Source: Croceifilum oryzae
Lineage (GTDB): Bacteria; Bacillota; Bacilli; Thermoactinomycetales; Thermoactinomycetaceae
DNA: 64,000 nucleotides
Reading direction: 5' to 3'
Assembly (NCBI RefSeq): GCF_030814315.1
Contig: NZ_JAUSUV010000001.1
Coordinates: 204,813-268,812 of the forward strand
A model generated the notes under the pieces. The model had not been told where the DNA came from. It searched no databases and saw only the letters and a program-made list of their open reading frames with translations. Positions 1 to 8,409 of this stretch are shown piece by piece. The translations under genes were made by a program, and so were the position numbers. Position 1 is the first letter of the stretch; every line of letters begins with the position of its first letter.

Positions 1-2
1 TT

Positions 3-317
3 TCCTTTGATTCGACTCACGTAAAAGGTGATATCAACGCAGCCAAGGATGGAATCTTGTACTTATCAATTCCATACAGCAAAGGCTGGACGGCAAAGGT
101 TGATGGAAAAGAAGTAGAGACGATGAAAGTTAACTCCACTTTTGTGGGTATTCCGATTACAAGAGGAGAGCACAAAGTCGAGCTATCGTACTTTACTCCG
201 TATCTCCTTCTGGGAACAGCCATCTCTTCTGTAACTCTCTTGGGTTTAATCGGTTACTTTTGGTGGGAACGGAACCGTAATCGATATAAAGTTCGCCATC
301 CAGAGAATCCGGAATAA
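3..317 (+). CDS. YfhO-family membrane protein, C-terminal end (partial)
   Basis: This is the last 104 codons of a gene whose start lies left of the window; the frame is open from base 3. The C-terminal pattern (LSIPYSKGWTAKVDGKEV, then VGIPITRGEHKVELSY, then one hydrophobic segment and a basic tail) is typical of the end of YfhO-like integral membrane proteins, which are linked to lipoteichoic-acid or other cell-envelope glycosylation in Firmicutes. The visible part is an extracytoplasmic beta-rich piece of about 65 residues followed by the final transmembrane helix (around LLLGTAISSVTLLGLIGYFW). An internal TTG at 57 is not a real start because coding continues upstream. A strong hairpin follows. 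Family assignment rests on the C-terminal signature only. Confidence 0.7.
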   Translation, partial: SFDSTHVKGDINAAKDGILYLSIPYSKGWTAKVDGKEVETMKVNSTFVGIPITRGEHKVELSYFTPYLLLGTAISSVTLLGLIGYFWWERNRNRYKVRHPENPE

Positions 318-326
318 AGCGCATGA

Positions 327-380
327 ACTACCTTACCAGTGTTGGATAAATTATCTAACGTTGGTAAGGTAGTATTTTTA
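327..380 (+). terminator. Rho-independent terminator
   Basis: The 12-base arms ACTACCTTACCA (327-338) and TGGTAAGGTAGT (362-373) pair perfectly and are followed by ATTTTTA. The loop contains a second small inverted repeat. It ends the YfhO-like gene. Confidence 0.85.
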
Positions 381-523
381 TGCTTATCACCTATTATATG
401 AACATTAAAAAAATTTCTTTTTTAACCATTATCGTAAAAGGTTTTTTTGTATATATACCGAATATTATAGAGTGACAAAATGTCTTTTGATAATAGATGC
501 CTACGAGAGGAGCTGTTTGTTTG

Positions 524-2110
524 ATGAGATTGCGTCGTTTGACAGCTGTGATGTTGGTAGTGGTAGTTGCTTTATTTTCGTTTGTGCCGATGAGTGCTTT
601 TCCGACTGAGGTGCATGCAGGTAAGCTGTTTCCGCCGCATGAGTCGTTTACCCCGGGTACTTGGTATCTAGGAGCTCAGCCACCTAATTATGATCCTAAT
701 AAGCCCCCGATTGTGTTTGTACAAGGGAAGGGCGGCGCAGCGAATGATTGGTATACAGATACCACCTATTATGGTGCTAACGACATGTATGAAAGCGCTT
801 ACAAAAAAGGATACCAAACCGTGTTTGTTCAACTATACGATGCGGCCAGACAAGGATCAAAATCTCAGTATGATAATGGAAGGCTACTCGCTTCTATGCT
901 GAGTCAAATTTATAGTCGTTTTGGGAAGAAGGTCAATATCATTGCTCACAGCAAAGGAGGTCCAGATACGCAAGCGGCATTGGTCTACTATGGAGCACAC
1001 CAATATGTAGGGAAGGTAGTTACCCTAGGTTCACCGCACTATGGATCACATCTAGCAGATCTTTCTTATAGTTGGTGGGCAGGATGGTTAGCGTCCCTAT
1101 TAGGGCAAAAGGATGATGGCACATATTCCTTACAAACGGGTCAAATGGCAAATTTCCGCTCCGCTACAGACTCCAATCCAAACGTATCCAAAAATAAATA
1201 TTATACGGTCGCGGGTACTAGCTGGGGTCCAGCACTTTCCGCTTTGGCAACGGGCGGTTTGTACCTATCCTCGCATGGCTCGAATGACGGTCTTGTAAAC
1301 GAATGGAGCACCAAATTAAATTACGGAGTCCATCTGTTTACGGATGGAAGCTTGGATCATGATAGTATCCGAATGGGCTCACGTGTGTTCTCTCGAATTG
1401 AACCTTACCTACGTACATCTACCTTCTCTGCTATAAAATCCACCAAAAATATTGCCAATAATAATGAAATTGAAAAAATTGAAAGCGCTAACAATCAAGT
1501 GATCGTTGGGGGTCCACTTACACAAAATAGTGTTAGTGAGAAGAGCTTTGATGTGGATCGATTGACCAATGCTACTCTATCGGTATTAACTGCAACGAAT
1601 CAGACAGAAGTTACGTTTATTTCTCCGTCAGGGAAGGTCTTCACCAAGGATAACAGTAAAGTGGCTACAAGTCAGGATCAAGATGCTTTCCGCGGAGCAT
1701 ATGTACAGACTTTCGAACTTAAAGGGATGGAAGCGGGCAAATGGAAAGTTCAATTTAAAAATGCAACGAAAGAGGATGCATACCTATTTGTTGGCACATT
1801 TGATGATAAGACACCATTCTCCCTGGTAATGCCGGGAAAAGCCAAACAAGACAAGGCGAATTTCTTCATGAAACAAGAAAGCGATAATCCCAACAAAGAA
1901 GTGGAGATGATGATCCGCGTAGTCGACGAAAAAGGAAATCTAATCTCCGAAACCAAACAAACTCGTAAGTTAACCAACGGTTCTCTGGAAGGCTGGCTAC
2001 CGAAAGTAACGAAATCCGGTACTTACAACATCACCATTGATCTGAAAGGCAATAACAATGGACACGAATATACACGTACCTTAGTCCGTTCTGTGTATAT
2101 TGATAAATAG
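524..2110 (+). CDS. Secreted triacylglycerol lipase / alpha-beta hydrolase
   Basis: The 528-residue product is predicted to be exported and to hydrolyse acylglycerols or other esters outside the cell. It starts with a typical signal peptide (MRLRRLTAVMLVVVV..., likely cleaved after VHA). The nucleophile elbow AHSKGG, with Ser near residue 143, is the AHSxGG form of GxSxG seen in Bacillus and Staphylococcus lipases. A later LDHD segment could supply the catalytic His. About 200 C-terminal residues look like a beta-sandwich accessory region. An upstream in-frame ATG (497) is less likely because AGAGGAG (506-512) sits inside that extension; TTG 521 is an equally good start. The gene is monocistronic with its own terminator. 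The substrate is unknown. Confidence 0.85.
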   Translation: MRLRRLTAVMLVVVVALFSFVPMSAFPTEVHAGKLFPPHESFTPGTWYLGAQPPNYDPNKPPIVFVQGKGGAANDWYTDTTYYGANDMYESAYKKGYQTVFVQLYDAARQGSKSQYDNGRLLASMLSQIYSRFGKKVNIIAHSKGGPDTQAALVYYGAHQYVGKVVTLGSPHYGSHLADLSYSWWAGWLASLLGQKDDGTYSLQTGQMANFRSATDSNPNVSKNKYYTVAGTSWGPALSALATGGLYLSSHGSNDGLVNEWSTKLNYGVHLFTDGSLDHDSIRMGSRVFSRIEPYLRTSTFSAIKSTKNIANNNEIEKIESANNQVIVGGPLTQNSVSEKSFDVDRLTNATLSVLTATNQTEVTFISPSGKVFTKDNSKVATSQDQDAFRGAYVQTFELKGMEAGKWKVQFKNATKEDAYLFVGTFDDKTPFSLVMPGKAKQDKANFFMKQESDNPNKEVEMMIRVVDEKGNLISETKQTRKLTNGSLEGWLPKVTKSGTYNITIDLKGNNNGHEYTRTLVRSVYIDK

Positions 2111-2125
2111 CATCTTAATCAGGTT

Positions 2126-2158
2126 AAGAGTAGCTCCGTCTAGGAGTTACTCTTTTTC
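2126..2158 (+). terminator. Rho-independent terminator
   Basis: The arms AGAGTAGCTCC and GGAGTTACTCT pair with one mismatch and are followed by TTTTTC, directly downstream of the lipase. Confidence 0.85.
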
Positions 2159-2257
2159 AATCGTTCCGTCCAATAAAACTTTTCTCCACTAGGCATCAGT
2201 ATATTCAGACAAATAAAGGCTGAATATATTATAATGAATAGAGAGGAAGTGGTCTGT

Positions 2258-2887
2258 TTGGATGTACAAAAGGGAGTCTATCAGATGCAAAGAGGTCTTA
2301 TGAGTAGCCGAAACTCTCTTCTTTATGATTCCTGTACGAATCTTACGAACCAAACTGTGATACAACTTCCTAGCACGATCAGGTATGTGGCGTACCTTCA
2401 AGCTTTATTTCTGGCCATTCCCATTGCCATAAAGCAATTAGAAGTGTTGGTAGATCAGAAGAAGCATCAAGAAGGAATGAATCTGATTGAGGAACATCTG
2501 ACTTTAACGAAAAGTTGGTTACAGCAAGAGGGATATCAACAATTACACTCTTTCCTACATCCATCCCGTTGGCAGACTAAATCAGCAGATGATATGCAGT
2601 TACTAGTCGAAATTGCTTTTTACCATCTACGGATTACAGAACGCACCTTCTGTAGAATTCATCCTAAATCCGACCTAGATGACCTTGAGATCGTGTTAAA
2701 CCATTTGCGTGAACTTCCCTTTGATCTAGAAGAAGATTTGCAAATCGATCGTATTCATATTCAGGATGAGATTCGTAATGCGTATCGACCTGAACCGATC
2801 ATGGTTTCTCAGATGGCACTTTCTCTGCCTAATTACGAGAAACCCCAAAAGGAGGAGCACGAGGATGAGCCAGACGAATCAATTTGA
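2258..2887 (+). CDS. Hypothetical protein, first gene of a three-gene operon
   Basis: The 209-residue product is not recognised. It looks soluble and mainly helical with many Leu, Gln and Glu, and ends in an acidic tail (KEEHEDEPDES). There is no signal peptide or membrane segment. The TTG at 2258 is preferred over ATG 2234 because AGAGGAAGTGG (2240-2250) lies between them and is correctly spaced only for the TTG. The 3' end overlaps the next gene by 23 bases, so the two are probably translationally coupled. The third gene of the operon shows a nuclease-like signature, so this could be a partner subunit, but nothing in the sequence proves it. Confidence 0.55.
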   Translation: MDVQKGVYQMQRGLMSSRNSLLYDSCTNLTNQTVIQLPSTIRYVAYLQALFLAIPIAIKQLEVLVDQKKHQEGMNLIEEHLTLTKSWLQQEGYQQLHSFLHPSRWQTKSADDMQLLVEIAFYHLRITERTFCRIHPKSDLDDLEIVLNHLRELPFDLEEDLQIDRIHIQDEIRNAYRPEPIMVSQMALSLPNYEKPQKEEHEDEPDESI

Positions 2888-3320
2888 TTGGTTGGAGCGT
2901 TGGGATTTGGAACAAGTGAGTGTTCGCACGTTACATTGTACGAAGTGGAAAGAATACGAGCTGGATATTGAGAAGCATATTCTACTTAACTATTCGACAA
3001 AACTGCTAAGACAAACGGGAGTAGATATTTCATTTTTATTTTCTCTATCTGTTTTAACTTATGAGGGAGAGAAGAAAGAGGATCCCGCCGAGATATTAGA
3101 TGAAGATCGCACCTTTACTATTGAGCTGGAGATTGACATCGTTTACTATAAAGAGCTTGCTGAGACGATTCCAGAGGCTGAACTTATGGAAATTGGCTCT
3201 CAAATTGTAGCACCAGATGCGTGGGCGTATGCGAGGGAGTTACTTAGTAATATGACGGTACGAATGGGCTATCGTCCTTTACTTTTGCCACCTTACCAAA
3301 AAGTTGTATATGGGGGATAG
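2865..3320 (+). CDS. Hypothetical protein, second gene of the same operon
   Basis: The 151-residue soluble acidic protein has no family I can name. The start at ATG 2865 is set by a perfect AAGGAGG at 2849-2855. An upstream extension to 2766 would lie within the preceding gene and is rejected. The gene overlaps the preceding one by 23 bases and ends 3 bases before the next start, so the three genes form one unit. Hydrophobic beta-like stretches (FTIELEIDIVYYKEL) suggest a mixed alpha/beta fold. Confidence 0.55.
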   Translation: MSQTNQFDWLERWDLEQVSVRTLHCTKWKEYELDIEKHILLNYSTKLLRQTGVDISFLFSLSVLTYEGEKKEDPAEILDEDRTFTIELEIDIVYYKELAETIPEAELMEIGSQIVAPDAWAYARELLSNMTVRMGYRPLLLPPYQKVVYGG

Positions 3321-3323
3321 CTT

Positions 3324-4037
3324 ATGCCACTTTCCTTCCACCAGACAAAGGAGCCTTCAGAGCTTACGGTTGTACACGAATTAGTTCGTTTGGTGAAACA
3401 AGAACCCGATGTGTTTCGGACAGTGGCGCGCATTTTCGATCGATATAAAACAGATAAGGAAGCATATAAAGAAGGATTTGATGAAGAGATTGAGCTGATG
3501 ATCAAACAGCCTGGGTTTCGTATTCGGCTAAAGACTCGGAAAAGGCTGCTGAAGATGCTAAAGGCAATCTATAGGCAGCCTGCTTTCCAACAGATACGGT
3601 CTGCATTTTTAGAAGCGATTATCGAAGAATATGGTCCTATTCATCCAACCATTTCCTACACCGAGATTTATCGTGAGCCATTGATCTATGACGATGGAGA
3701 GATGATTGGTGGATACGAGTGTCGGATGGATGTGGTATTTTATGAACAGGATCATGTACCAATGGAAATGGTCGAATGCAAAGCAAATATCGAATCATTT
3801 CTCTCCGCAACCAGTGTATGGAATCAAATGAAACAAAATAGGCTGAAAAAAATGCATTATATGATTAATTTGCATAAATATCTTCGGGAATGTTATGTAG
3901 AGCCTGTCTTGGGATTTGCCTTTTATAATGAAAATTGTCAGTTACTGAAAGAAAATGTACATGAGAACTGGGGATTTCCGTTTATTCGGTTTTACTCCCG
4001 CAGGATTTTGTATCAACATATATGTGAAAAAGAGTAA
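3324..4037 (+). CDS. Hypothetical protein with a PD-(D/E)XK-nuclease-like signature
   Basis: This 237-residue protein ends the operon. Residues about 138-165 read MDVVFYEQDHVPMEMVECKA, a strand containing Asp followed 15 residues later by E-C-K in a second strand. That is the D...ExK geometry of PD-(D/E)XK phosphodiesterases. A Gln/Lys-rich helix follows (NQMKQNRLKKMHYM). The N-terminal half is helical and basic (RIRLKTRKRLLKMLKAI). I see the motif; the nuclease role is inferred. Possible jobs include DNA repair, restriction-like defence or RNA processing. The fold could also be degenerate and non-catalytic. The ribosome site GGGGGATAG precedes ATG 3324. Confidence 0.5.
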   Translation: MPLSFHQTKEPSELTVVHELVRLVKQEPDVFRTVARIFDRYKTDKEAYKEGFDEEIELMIKQPGFRIRLKTRKRLLKMLKAIYRQPAFQQIRSAFLEAIIEEYGPIHPTISYTEIYREPLIYDDGEMIGGYECRMDVVFYEQDHVPMEMVECKANIESFLSATSVWNQMKQNRLKKMHYMINLHKYLRECYVEPVLGFAFYNENCQLLKENVHENWGFPFIRFYSRRILYQHICEKE

Positions 4038-4073
4038 GCGAGCCCTTTCTTGTGGAAAAGGATCGCTTTTTCT
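4034..4073 (+). terminator. Probable weak terminator
   Basis: An imperfect GCGA..CC..TTTC / GAAAAGGATCGC hairpin is followed by TTTTTCT. It overlaps the stop of the nuclease-like gene. Confidence 0.5.
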
Positions 4074-4150
4074 ATGTTGTTTGGCTCACGGTTCCTTATG
4101 TATTGCATATTTTAAAGAAAGGAAATGAAGAGAGAATGGAGGGGACGTAA

Positions 4151-4828
4151 ATGGGAAAAAAGAAGAGGTCCAGCCGAATTAGTAAAGGAAAACAAACGAT
4201 AACCAGCCCATCCTCCAGGAATGCTTCACAGCCCCTTGCTGGCATTGCAGGAGTTAGAATTTTGCACGCCGCTACAAGGTGGCAGGAGGATATGGATGTA
4301 TATCTGGACGGAAAGCGAATGGTTCGTCGTCTTCCCTACGGAGCTATGACGAACTATGTCAGTATACACAGTGGGGATAGCTATTTACAAATGAATCGAA
4401 ATCAAACGGAAGGCACAGTTGTATCACAGATATTATCCGTTCGGAATGGGAGACTTTGTACGCTTGCTCTCATCGATTCAGAAAATGTATCGAAAAAGAA
4501 TCCTAAATTAATAACGATTCCAGACCACACAGAAAACGAAGAAGAAGAGATGGGACAGATTCGATTTGTACACCTGCATTCGCAAGGGTCGAATGTAGAC
4601 TTAGTAATAAATAATCGAGTGATTTTTAATAATATTCCCTTTACTCATTTAACTCCTTATGTACCGATTCACCCGAAGCGTTTGGAGCTGAAGGTTCAGG
4701 TTACAGGGATGATGAATACGGATCATGAGAGTATTACCCTTCCCTTATTTTCAAAAGATGTGGTGACCGTTTTTTATTTAGGAGATGTTGAGCAGGGAGA
4801 TCGTCTCCTGATGGTGCACGATCGTTAA
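4151..4828 (+). CDS. DUF4397-domain protein
   Basis: The 225-residue product has a basic N-terminus (GKKKRSSRISKGK) and then two repeats of a DUF4397-like beta-sandwich. The first begins VRILHAATRWQEDMDVYLDG and the second IRFVHLHSQGSNVDLVINN. Each contains the typical sequence of an aligned strand, a short named-object strand, then LPY or IPF and a Thr-x-Tyr-Val. The family is common in cell-surface and spore-associated proteins of Firmicutes; its molecular role is not established. There is no classical signal peptide. GGAGGGG precedes ATG 4151. A paralogue follows immediately. Confidence 0.75.
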   Translation: MGKKKRSSRISKGKQTITSPSSRNASQPLAGIAGVRILHAATRWQEDMDVYLDGKRMVRRLPYGAMTNYVSIHSGDSYLQMNRNQTEGTVVSQILSVRNGRLCTLALIDSENVSKKNPKLITIPDHTENEEEEMGQIRFVHLHSQGSNVDLVINNRVIFNNIPFTHLTPYVPIHPKRLELKVQVTGMMNTDHESITLPLFSKDVVTVFYLGDVEQGDRLLMVHDR

Positions 4829-4902
4829 AGAAAACAGTGAAGAATCGATTCCTCATAGCATAGGCTAATAGTAAGGTACCTATGCTAGAGGAGGTTACTA
4901 TT

Positions 4903-5691
4903 TTGTCTTGGAAAAAGTTCTTTGGCAAAGCTATTCGAAATAAGTTGTTAGCTGATTATTATCTTGATCGAGATGAGTCCAAGCATAAAATATACAATGA
5001 AGCGTATCAAAAAGATCTGGAGACGTTTGTAAGTCAATATGAGCAGAGTCAGGATCCTATGTATCAAGCGGGTTCAGACCAATCGGATGAGATGGGATCT
5101 ATGAGAATTCTGCATGCATCTACCTATGAATCTGTTCCGGTAGATGTGTATGTAAATCAGAAGCCAGTTGTACGCAACTTACCCTTTAGTGGGATTACCG
5201 AATACGTCTCTCTTCCATCGGGGGAATATCAGGTGGAGATGTTTCCAGCTGGACGACAGGATGAAGCAATCCTATCCCAATCTGTTACGATACGAAGTCG
5301 GAGAGCCTATACTCTAAATACGGCCGATGTAGGGACAGATTTGGGTGTGGAGTTACTTTCCTATGAAGATGACTTACGAAAAGTTCCCAGAAGATCTAAG
5401 GTTCGCCTCATCCATGTATCTCCCGATATGAAACGGGTTGATATTTCTGTAAAAGGGGGGAATGTCCTTTTTTCAGATGTAGATTTCAGGGAAGCTCGGT
5501 TTATCTCCCTAAATCCAGGAATCTACACATGGGAGGTAAGACCTGCGGGTGGGAAGCAAGCAGAATTTACGATTCCGAATATAACGCTGAAGCCTGGAAA
5601 GGACTATACGCTTTTTACATTGGGAAGAGTGAGTGAAAGCCCTGCTTTGCAAGTAGTAATGGTAGAAGATACATTAGAATATGATAGATAA
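4903..5691 (+). CDS. DUF4397-domain protein, paralogue of the preceding gene
   Basis: The 262-residue product has an N-terminal helical region of about 60 residues (WKKFFGKAIRNKLLADYYLD...) and two DUF4397-like repeats, beginning MRILHASTYESVPVDVYVN and VRLIHVSPDMKRVDISVKG. The TTG at 4903 is chosen because AGAGGAGG (4887-4894) lies eight bases upstream; ATG 4882 would include that site. It lies 74 bases after its paralogue and probably shares its transcript. The helical lead region may attach the domain to something at the cell or spore surface. Function unknown. Confidence 0.75.
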   Translation: MSWKKFFGKAIRNKLLADYYLDRDESKHKIYNEAYQKDLETFVSQYEQSQDPMYQAGSDQSDEMGSMRILHASTYESVPVDVYVNQKPVVRNLPFSGITEYVSLPSGEYQVEMFPAGRQDEAILSQSVTIRSRRAYTLNTADVGTDLGVELLSYEDDLRKVPRRSKVRLIHVSPDMKRVDISVKGGNVLFSDVDFREARFISLNPGIYTWEVRPAGGKQAEFTIPNITLKPGKDYTLFTLGRVSESPALQVVMVEDTLEYDR

Positions 5692-5999
5692 ATGGTGCAG
5701 ATTATGCACTTTTTTTATTTCACCAAAATTATTTTTTACTTTTCAGAAGGTTTTTGATTCTTTTTTCCGAAACTATTTAAATAGTGATTTGACAAAAATA
5801 GATATTATCTTACAAACCAATTGTAATATAATATTCTTCAAAACAAAAAGATTACAATCTCTATTCTACTTCACCTGTAATCTGTAAGATTTTCAATCCT
5901 AATTTTGGATGTCAGATGAGATCTGAATCTTTCTAATAGAAGTGAAATCGATTACACTATAGGGAGAGAATAAGGTTTAGAAGGAAAGGGCGGCTTAAC
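5692..5999. other. AT-rich control region upstream of the HTH-TPR regulator
   Basis: No gene is supported here; an ORF starting at 5681 lacks a ribosome site and has low-complexity content. Two inverted repeats stand out. TTACAA-5-TTGTAA (5810-5826) abuts a TATAAT at 5827, and TCAGAT-3-ATCTGA spans 5912-5926. Further TTACA/TGTAA half sites occur around 5851-5889. They are candidate operators for the downstream regulator. Confidence 0.4.
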
Positions 6000-7331
6000 A
6001 TGAGCGTTTTCGAAATTAGTGAAATTGGTAAATTTATACGTAAAGTTAGAAAGGAACGTAGCCTTCGTCTGGAAGACCTTTCTGATGAACAAATCTCAAC
6101 TGCTACGATTAGTAACATCGAACGTGGCGTGCCCCATGTCAACAAAGAGAAGGTTTATTATCTAATGCAGAAACTGGGGTTAAATGCTAACGATTTACCA
6201 AGTATGTTGATGCGAGATACAGAAAATATGGAAACCATGCAATTGAAGCTTATGGCCATCGAGAGCATGATCCGTATGGACGAGCATGAAAAAGCTTATA
6301 AGAAGTTATGTAACATCTCAGATGCGACCAGGGAAGAGTATGCATCTATGTTTCACTCTCTACGGGGACGTTATTTTCTGAAAACGAGTGAGTGGAAGAA
6401 GGCAGAGCGAGAGCTAATTGACTCTAATCGCTTTATCTCTCAGGAAAATGAAGTAAAGAATAATCTTGAGGCGATCAATTTTAACTATCTTGCTTACTTG
6501 CAGTATATCCAAAATGATTTACAGCAAGCATTGATCTATGCGGAGAGAGGTCTTGATGTTTATCGTGAAGAATTGGTCGACCCAGAGCAGATCAAGTATG
6601 TATTGATGACGAATCGGGTTATATACCTAGAGAAGCTAGGGAAAACCGATGAAGCTTTAAAACGGTTAGATGAATTGTGGGTGTACCTGCCCATTGTGCG
6701 GAAGACAGAAATCATCCTTCCTATGTACGCGCTACGAGCCGATTTGTATCGCCGAATGAAATTATATTCAGATGCGATTCGCTATGCACGAGAGGGCATT
6801 CAAATTGCTACTACGAGCTCTTTTTATAACGAGATGTTCCAAATTTGGACAATTTTAGGAACAATCTACGTAGAGCAAAACAATTTGAATGATGCGGAGA
6901 CGTGTTTTTCGTACATTTTAGATTTGGAAAGTCGCGTTGCACAAAAGCAAGAGTTAGTACGAGCTTATTGTTCCCTAGGAAATCTCTACTTACTACAAGG
7001 CAAAAGCGATGAGTCAAAGCGGATTTTGCAACAAGCCATTTCTTGGGCTGAGAAGTTAAATGATGCTCTCAAATTGAGTAATGCTCTCATTATTATGGGA
7101 CGTTTGATGAAAACGATGGGGCAACAGGAGGAGGGAGTACAATATCTGATACAAGCCGCTCAAATTGCTGAACAACATGATTATTCGCAAAAACAGTTCC
7201 TAGCATGCTATGAGTTAGCGAGTTGTTATGATTCCATTGGCGATAAGAAAAGGTTCCAAGAAGCGATCGATCAGATGTATCAGGCTCAGCGAAAAGTTGA
7301 TCAGAAGCAGGCATTGTTTGATGTTTGGTAA
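6000..7331 (+). CDS. HTH-TPR transcriptional regulator (RRNPP-like)
   Basis: The 443-residue protein has an N-terminal XRE-type helix-turn-helix (residues about 8-62, including LEDLSDEQISTATISNIERG) followed by roughly nine TPR-like helical pairs to the C-terminus. This is the architecture of the RRNPP regulators PlcR and NprR, which bind DNA through the HTH and a secreted peptide in the TPR groove. AGGAAAGG precedes ATG 6000. No short peptide ORF follows, because a terminator starts nine bases after the stop, so any cognate peptide would be encoded elsewhere. A second regulator of the same design lies at 60.5-61.9 kb on the opposite strand and does have peptide-like ORFs behind it. Confidence 0.8.
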   Translation: MSVFEISEIGKFIRKVRKERSLRLEDLSDEQISTATISNIERGVPHVNKEKVYYLMQKLGLNANDLPSMLMRDTENMETMQLKLMAIESMIRMDEHEKAYKKLCNISDATREEYASMFHSLRGRYFLKTSEWKKAERELIDSNRFISQENEVKNNLEAINFNYLAYLQYIQNDLQQALIYAERGLDVYREELVDPEQIKYVLMTNRVIYLEKLGKTDEALKRLDELWVYLPIVRKTEIILPMYALRADLYRRMKLYSDAIRYAREGIQIATTSSFYNEMFQIWTILGTIYVEQNNLNDAETCFSYILDLESRVAQKQELVRAYCSLGNLYLLQGKSDESKRILQQAISWAEKLNDALKLSNALIIMGRLMKTMGQQEEGVQYLIQAAQIAEQHDYSQKQFLACYELASCYDSIGDKKRFQEAIDQMYQAQRKVDQKQALFDVW

Positions 7332-7339
7332 ACAATAAA

Positions 7340-7385
7340 AACGAGTGGATCTACTGATTTAGCAGTAGTCTTCACTCGTTTTTTA
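7340..7385. terminator. Bidirectional terminator
   Basis: AACGAGTG..CTACTG pairs with CAGTAG..CACTCGTT, with T-runs on both strands. It serves the HTH-TPR regulator and the convergent methyltransferase gene. Confidence 0.9.
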
Positions 7386-7934
7386 ATTGGAGCAGATATA
7401 GACGAAGGTTGGAGGTAAATTCCAAGGGACAAAATCAATTTGTACATGCTTAAATCTATTTTTCAACTCTTTGCGTAGTTGCAAGGAGTACTGATATGTA
7501 ATAAAGGAACCATTCTCAGCTAGAGAGGACTGGACTTGGTCAAGGATTTCTTGGGTGAAAGATTGGGAGAAGTTCGAAAATGGCAATCCAGAGATAATTG
7601 CGTCTACATGTGAAATGTGAAACCGTCTTAGAGTATCTTGCAGTTCTTCGGCTTTTTTTAAATAGGTAAATTGCGGCATTTGTGTTTCGATATCAGTACG
7701 TAAGTCATCATCTTGCTCAAAGATGAATGTTTGGGTAGACGAAGATACTTTTTTAGCTATTTCCCGAGTAAAAACACCTGTACCTGCACCTAATTCGACG
7801 ATTGTTTTCGCTTGGTTCCACGAAATTTCTTTTAGCATCGCATGGGCTAAAAAGCGAGAACTAGGGGTGATGCTGCCGATTTCTCGAGGGGATTGTACAA
7901 ATTTATGAATGAACTTTGCTCTTTCTAAAATCAA
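7383..7934 (-). CDS. SAM-dependent methyltransferase, phospholipid/rRNA-dimethylase type
   Basis: The 183-residue class I methyltransferase carries motif I (TIVELGAGTGVFTREIA, residues about 43-60), an acidic ribose-binding position in IFEQD, and a GLPF motif where related enzymes have NPPF/GLPF. The lead sequence KFIHKFVQSPREIGSITPSS is typical of small homologues annotated as phosphatidylethanolamine N-methyltransferase or KsgA-like. The start at TTG 7934 is preferred because GAGGTG lies seven bases upstream; GTG 7943 lies inside that site. The substrate (phospholipid or other) is not determined. Confidence 0.7.
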   Translation of the reverse strand: MILERAKFIHKFVQSPREIGSITPSSRFLAHAMLKEISWNQAKTIVELGAGTGVFTREIAKKVSSSTQTFIFEQDDDLRTDIETQMPQFTYLKKAEELQDTLRRFHISHVDAIISGLPFSNFSQSFTQEILDQVQSSLAENGSFITYQYSLQLRKELKNRFKHVQIDFVPWNLPPTFVYICSN

Positions 7935-8186
7935 TGGTAGCACCTCAATTTGATCGATTATGATTTCGTACTTGCTCTAACTTTAACCGCATAATAAATA
8001 AAAGTCAATTTTTCCGATGAAAATACTATGAATTGAAATGGGCGTACTTGGACAGAACGAATTATTTATTTGGGCATATGTTATATAGGGATTAAAAAGT
8101 TCGATTGTGAGCGGTTATATTCGGTTGAAATCGTTGCGTTGGGAGATTCGTATAGTATATGTAGATAATTGGGAGGTTTCAAAGAG

Positions 8187-8300
8187 ATGAACCAGAGCTT
8201 ATTGGATTCTGCCGCTCTACTTTTGTTTTCTATGGGGATCTCGCTGGTTTTAGCAACGTTATATATTCGTGAACGTATGAAATCGAAGGAGAATAACTAG
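8187..8300 (+). CDS. Small single-pass membrane protein, 37 residues
   Basis: A short ORF begins with ATG 8187 behind GGGAGG (8171-8176) and ends with TAG 8298-8300. The peptide has a short polar N-terminus, one hydrophobic helix (AALLLFSMGISLVLATLYI) and a charged tail (RERMKSKENN). This is the form of small Bacillales membrane proteins that modulate larger membrane complexes. A hairpin terminator follows. Function unknown. Confidence 0.55.
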   Translation: MNQSLLDSAALLLFSMGISLVLATLYIRERMKSKENN

Positions 8301-8332
8301 TGCCGCCTATTCTGAAATCATATACTTGTGAG

Positions 8333-8362
8333 AAGCCCCGTACACGTATGGAGGCTTTTTTA
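8333..8362 (+). terminator. Probable terminator after the small membrane protein
   Basis: The arms AAGCC and GGCTT are separated by about 15 bases and followed by TTTTTATTTTG. Confidence 0.55.
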
Positions 8363-8374
8363 TTTTGTCTTCAA

Positions 8375-8405
8375 AAGGGAAAAGGCCCTCATAAGAGAGC
8401 CCTTT
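8375..8405 (-). terminator. Terminator of the coat-like gene
   Basis: On the minus strand GGGCTCTC-TTAT-GAGGGCC forms an imperfect stem followed by TTTTCCCTTTT. It lies just beyond the stop at 8410. Confidence 0.6.
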
Positions 8406-8409
8406 GGGT

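Noticed and set aside
5681..5887. 68-residue ORF between the DUF4397 gene and the HTH-TPR regulator
   Set aside because: It is a Phe/Asn/Ile-rich translation of AT-rich DNA without a ribosome site and overlaps likely operators.
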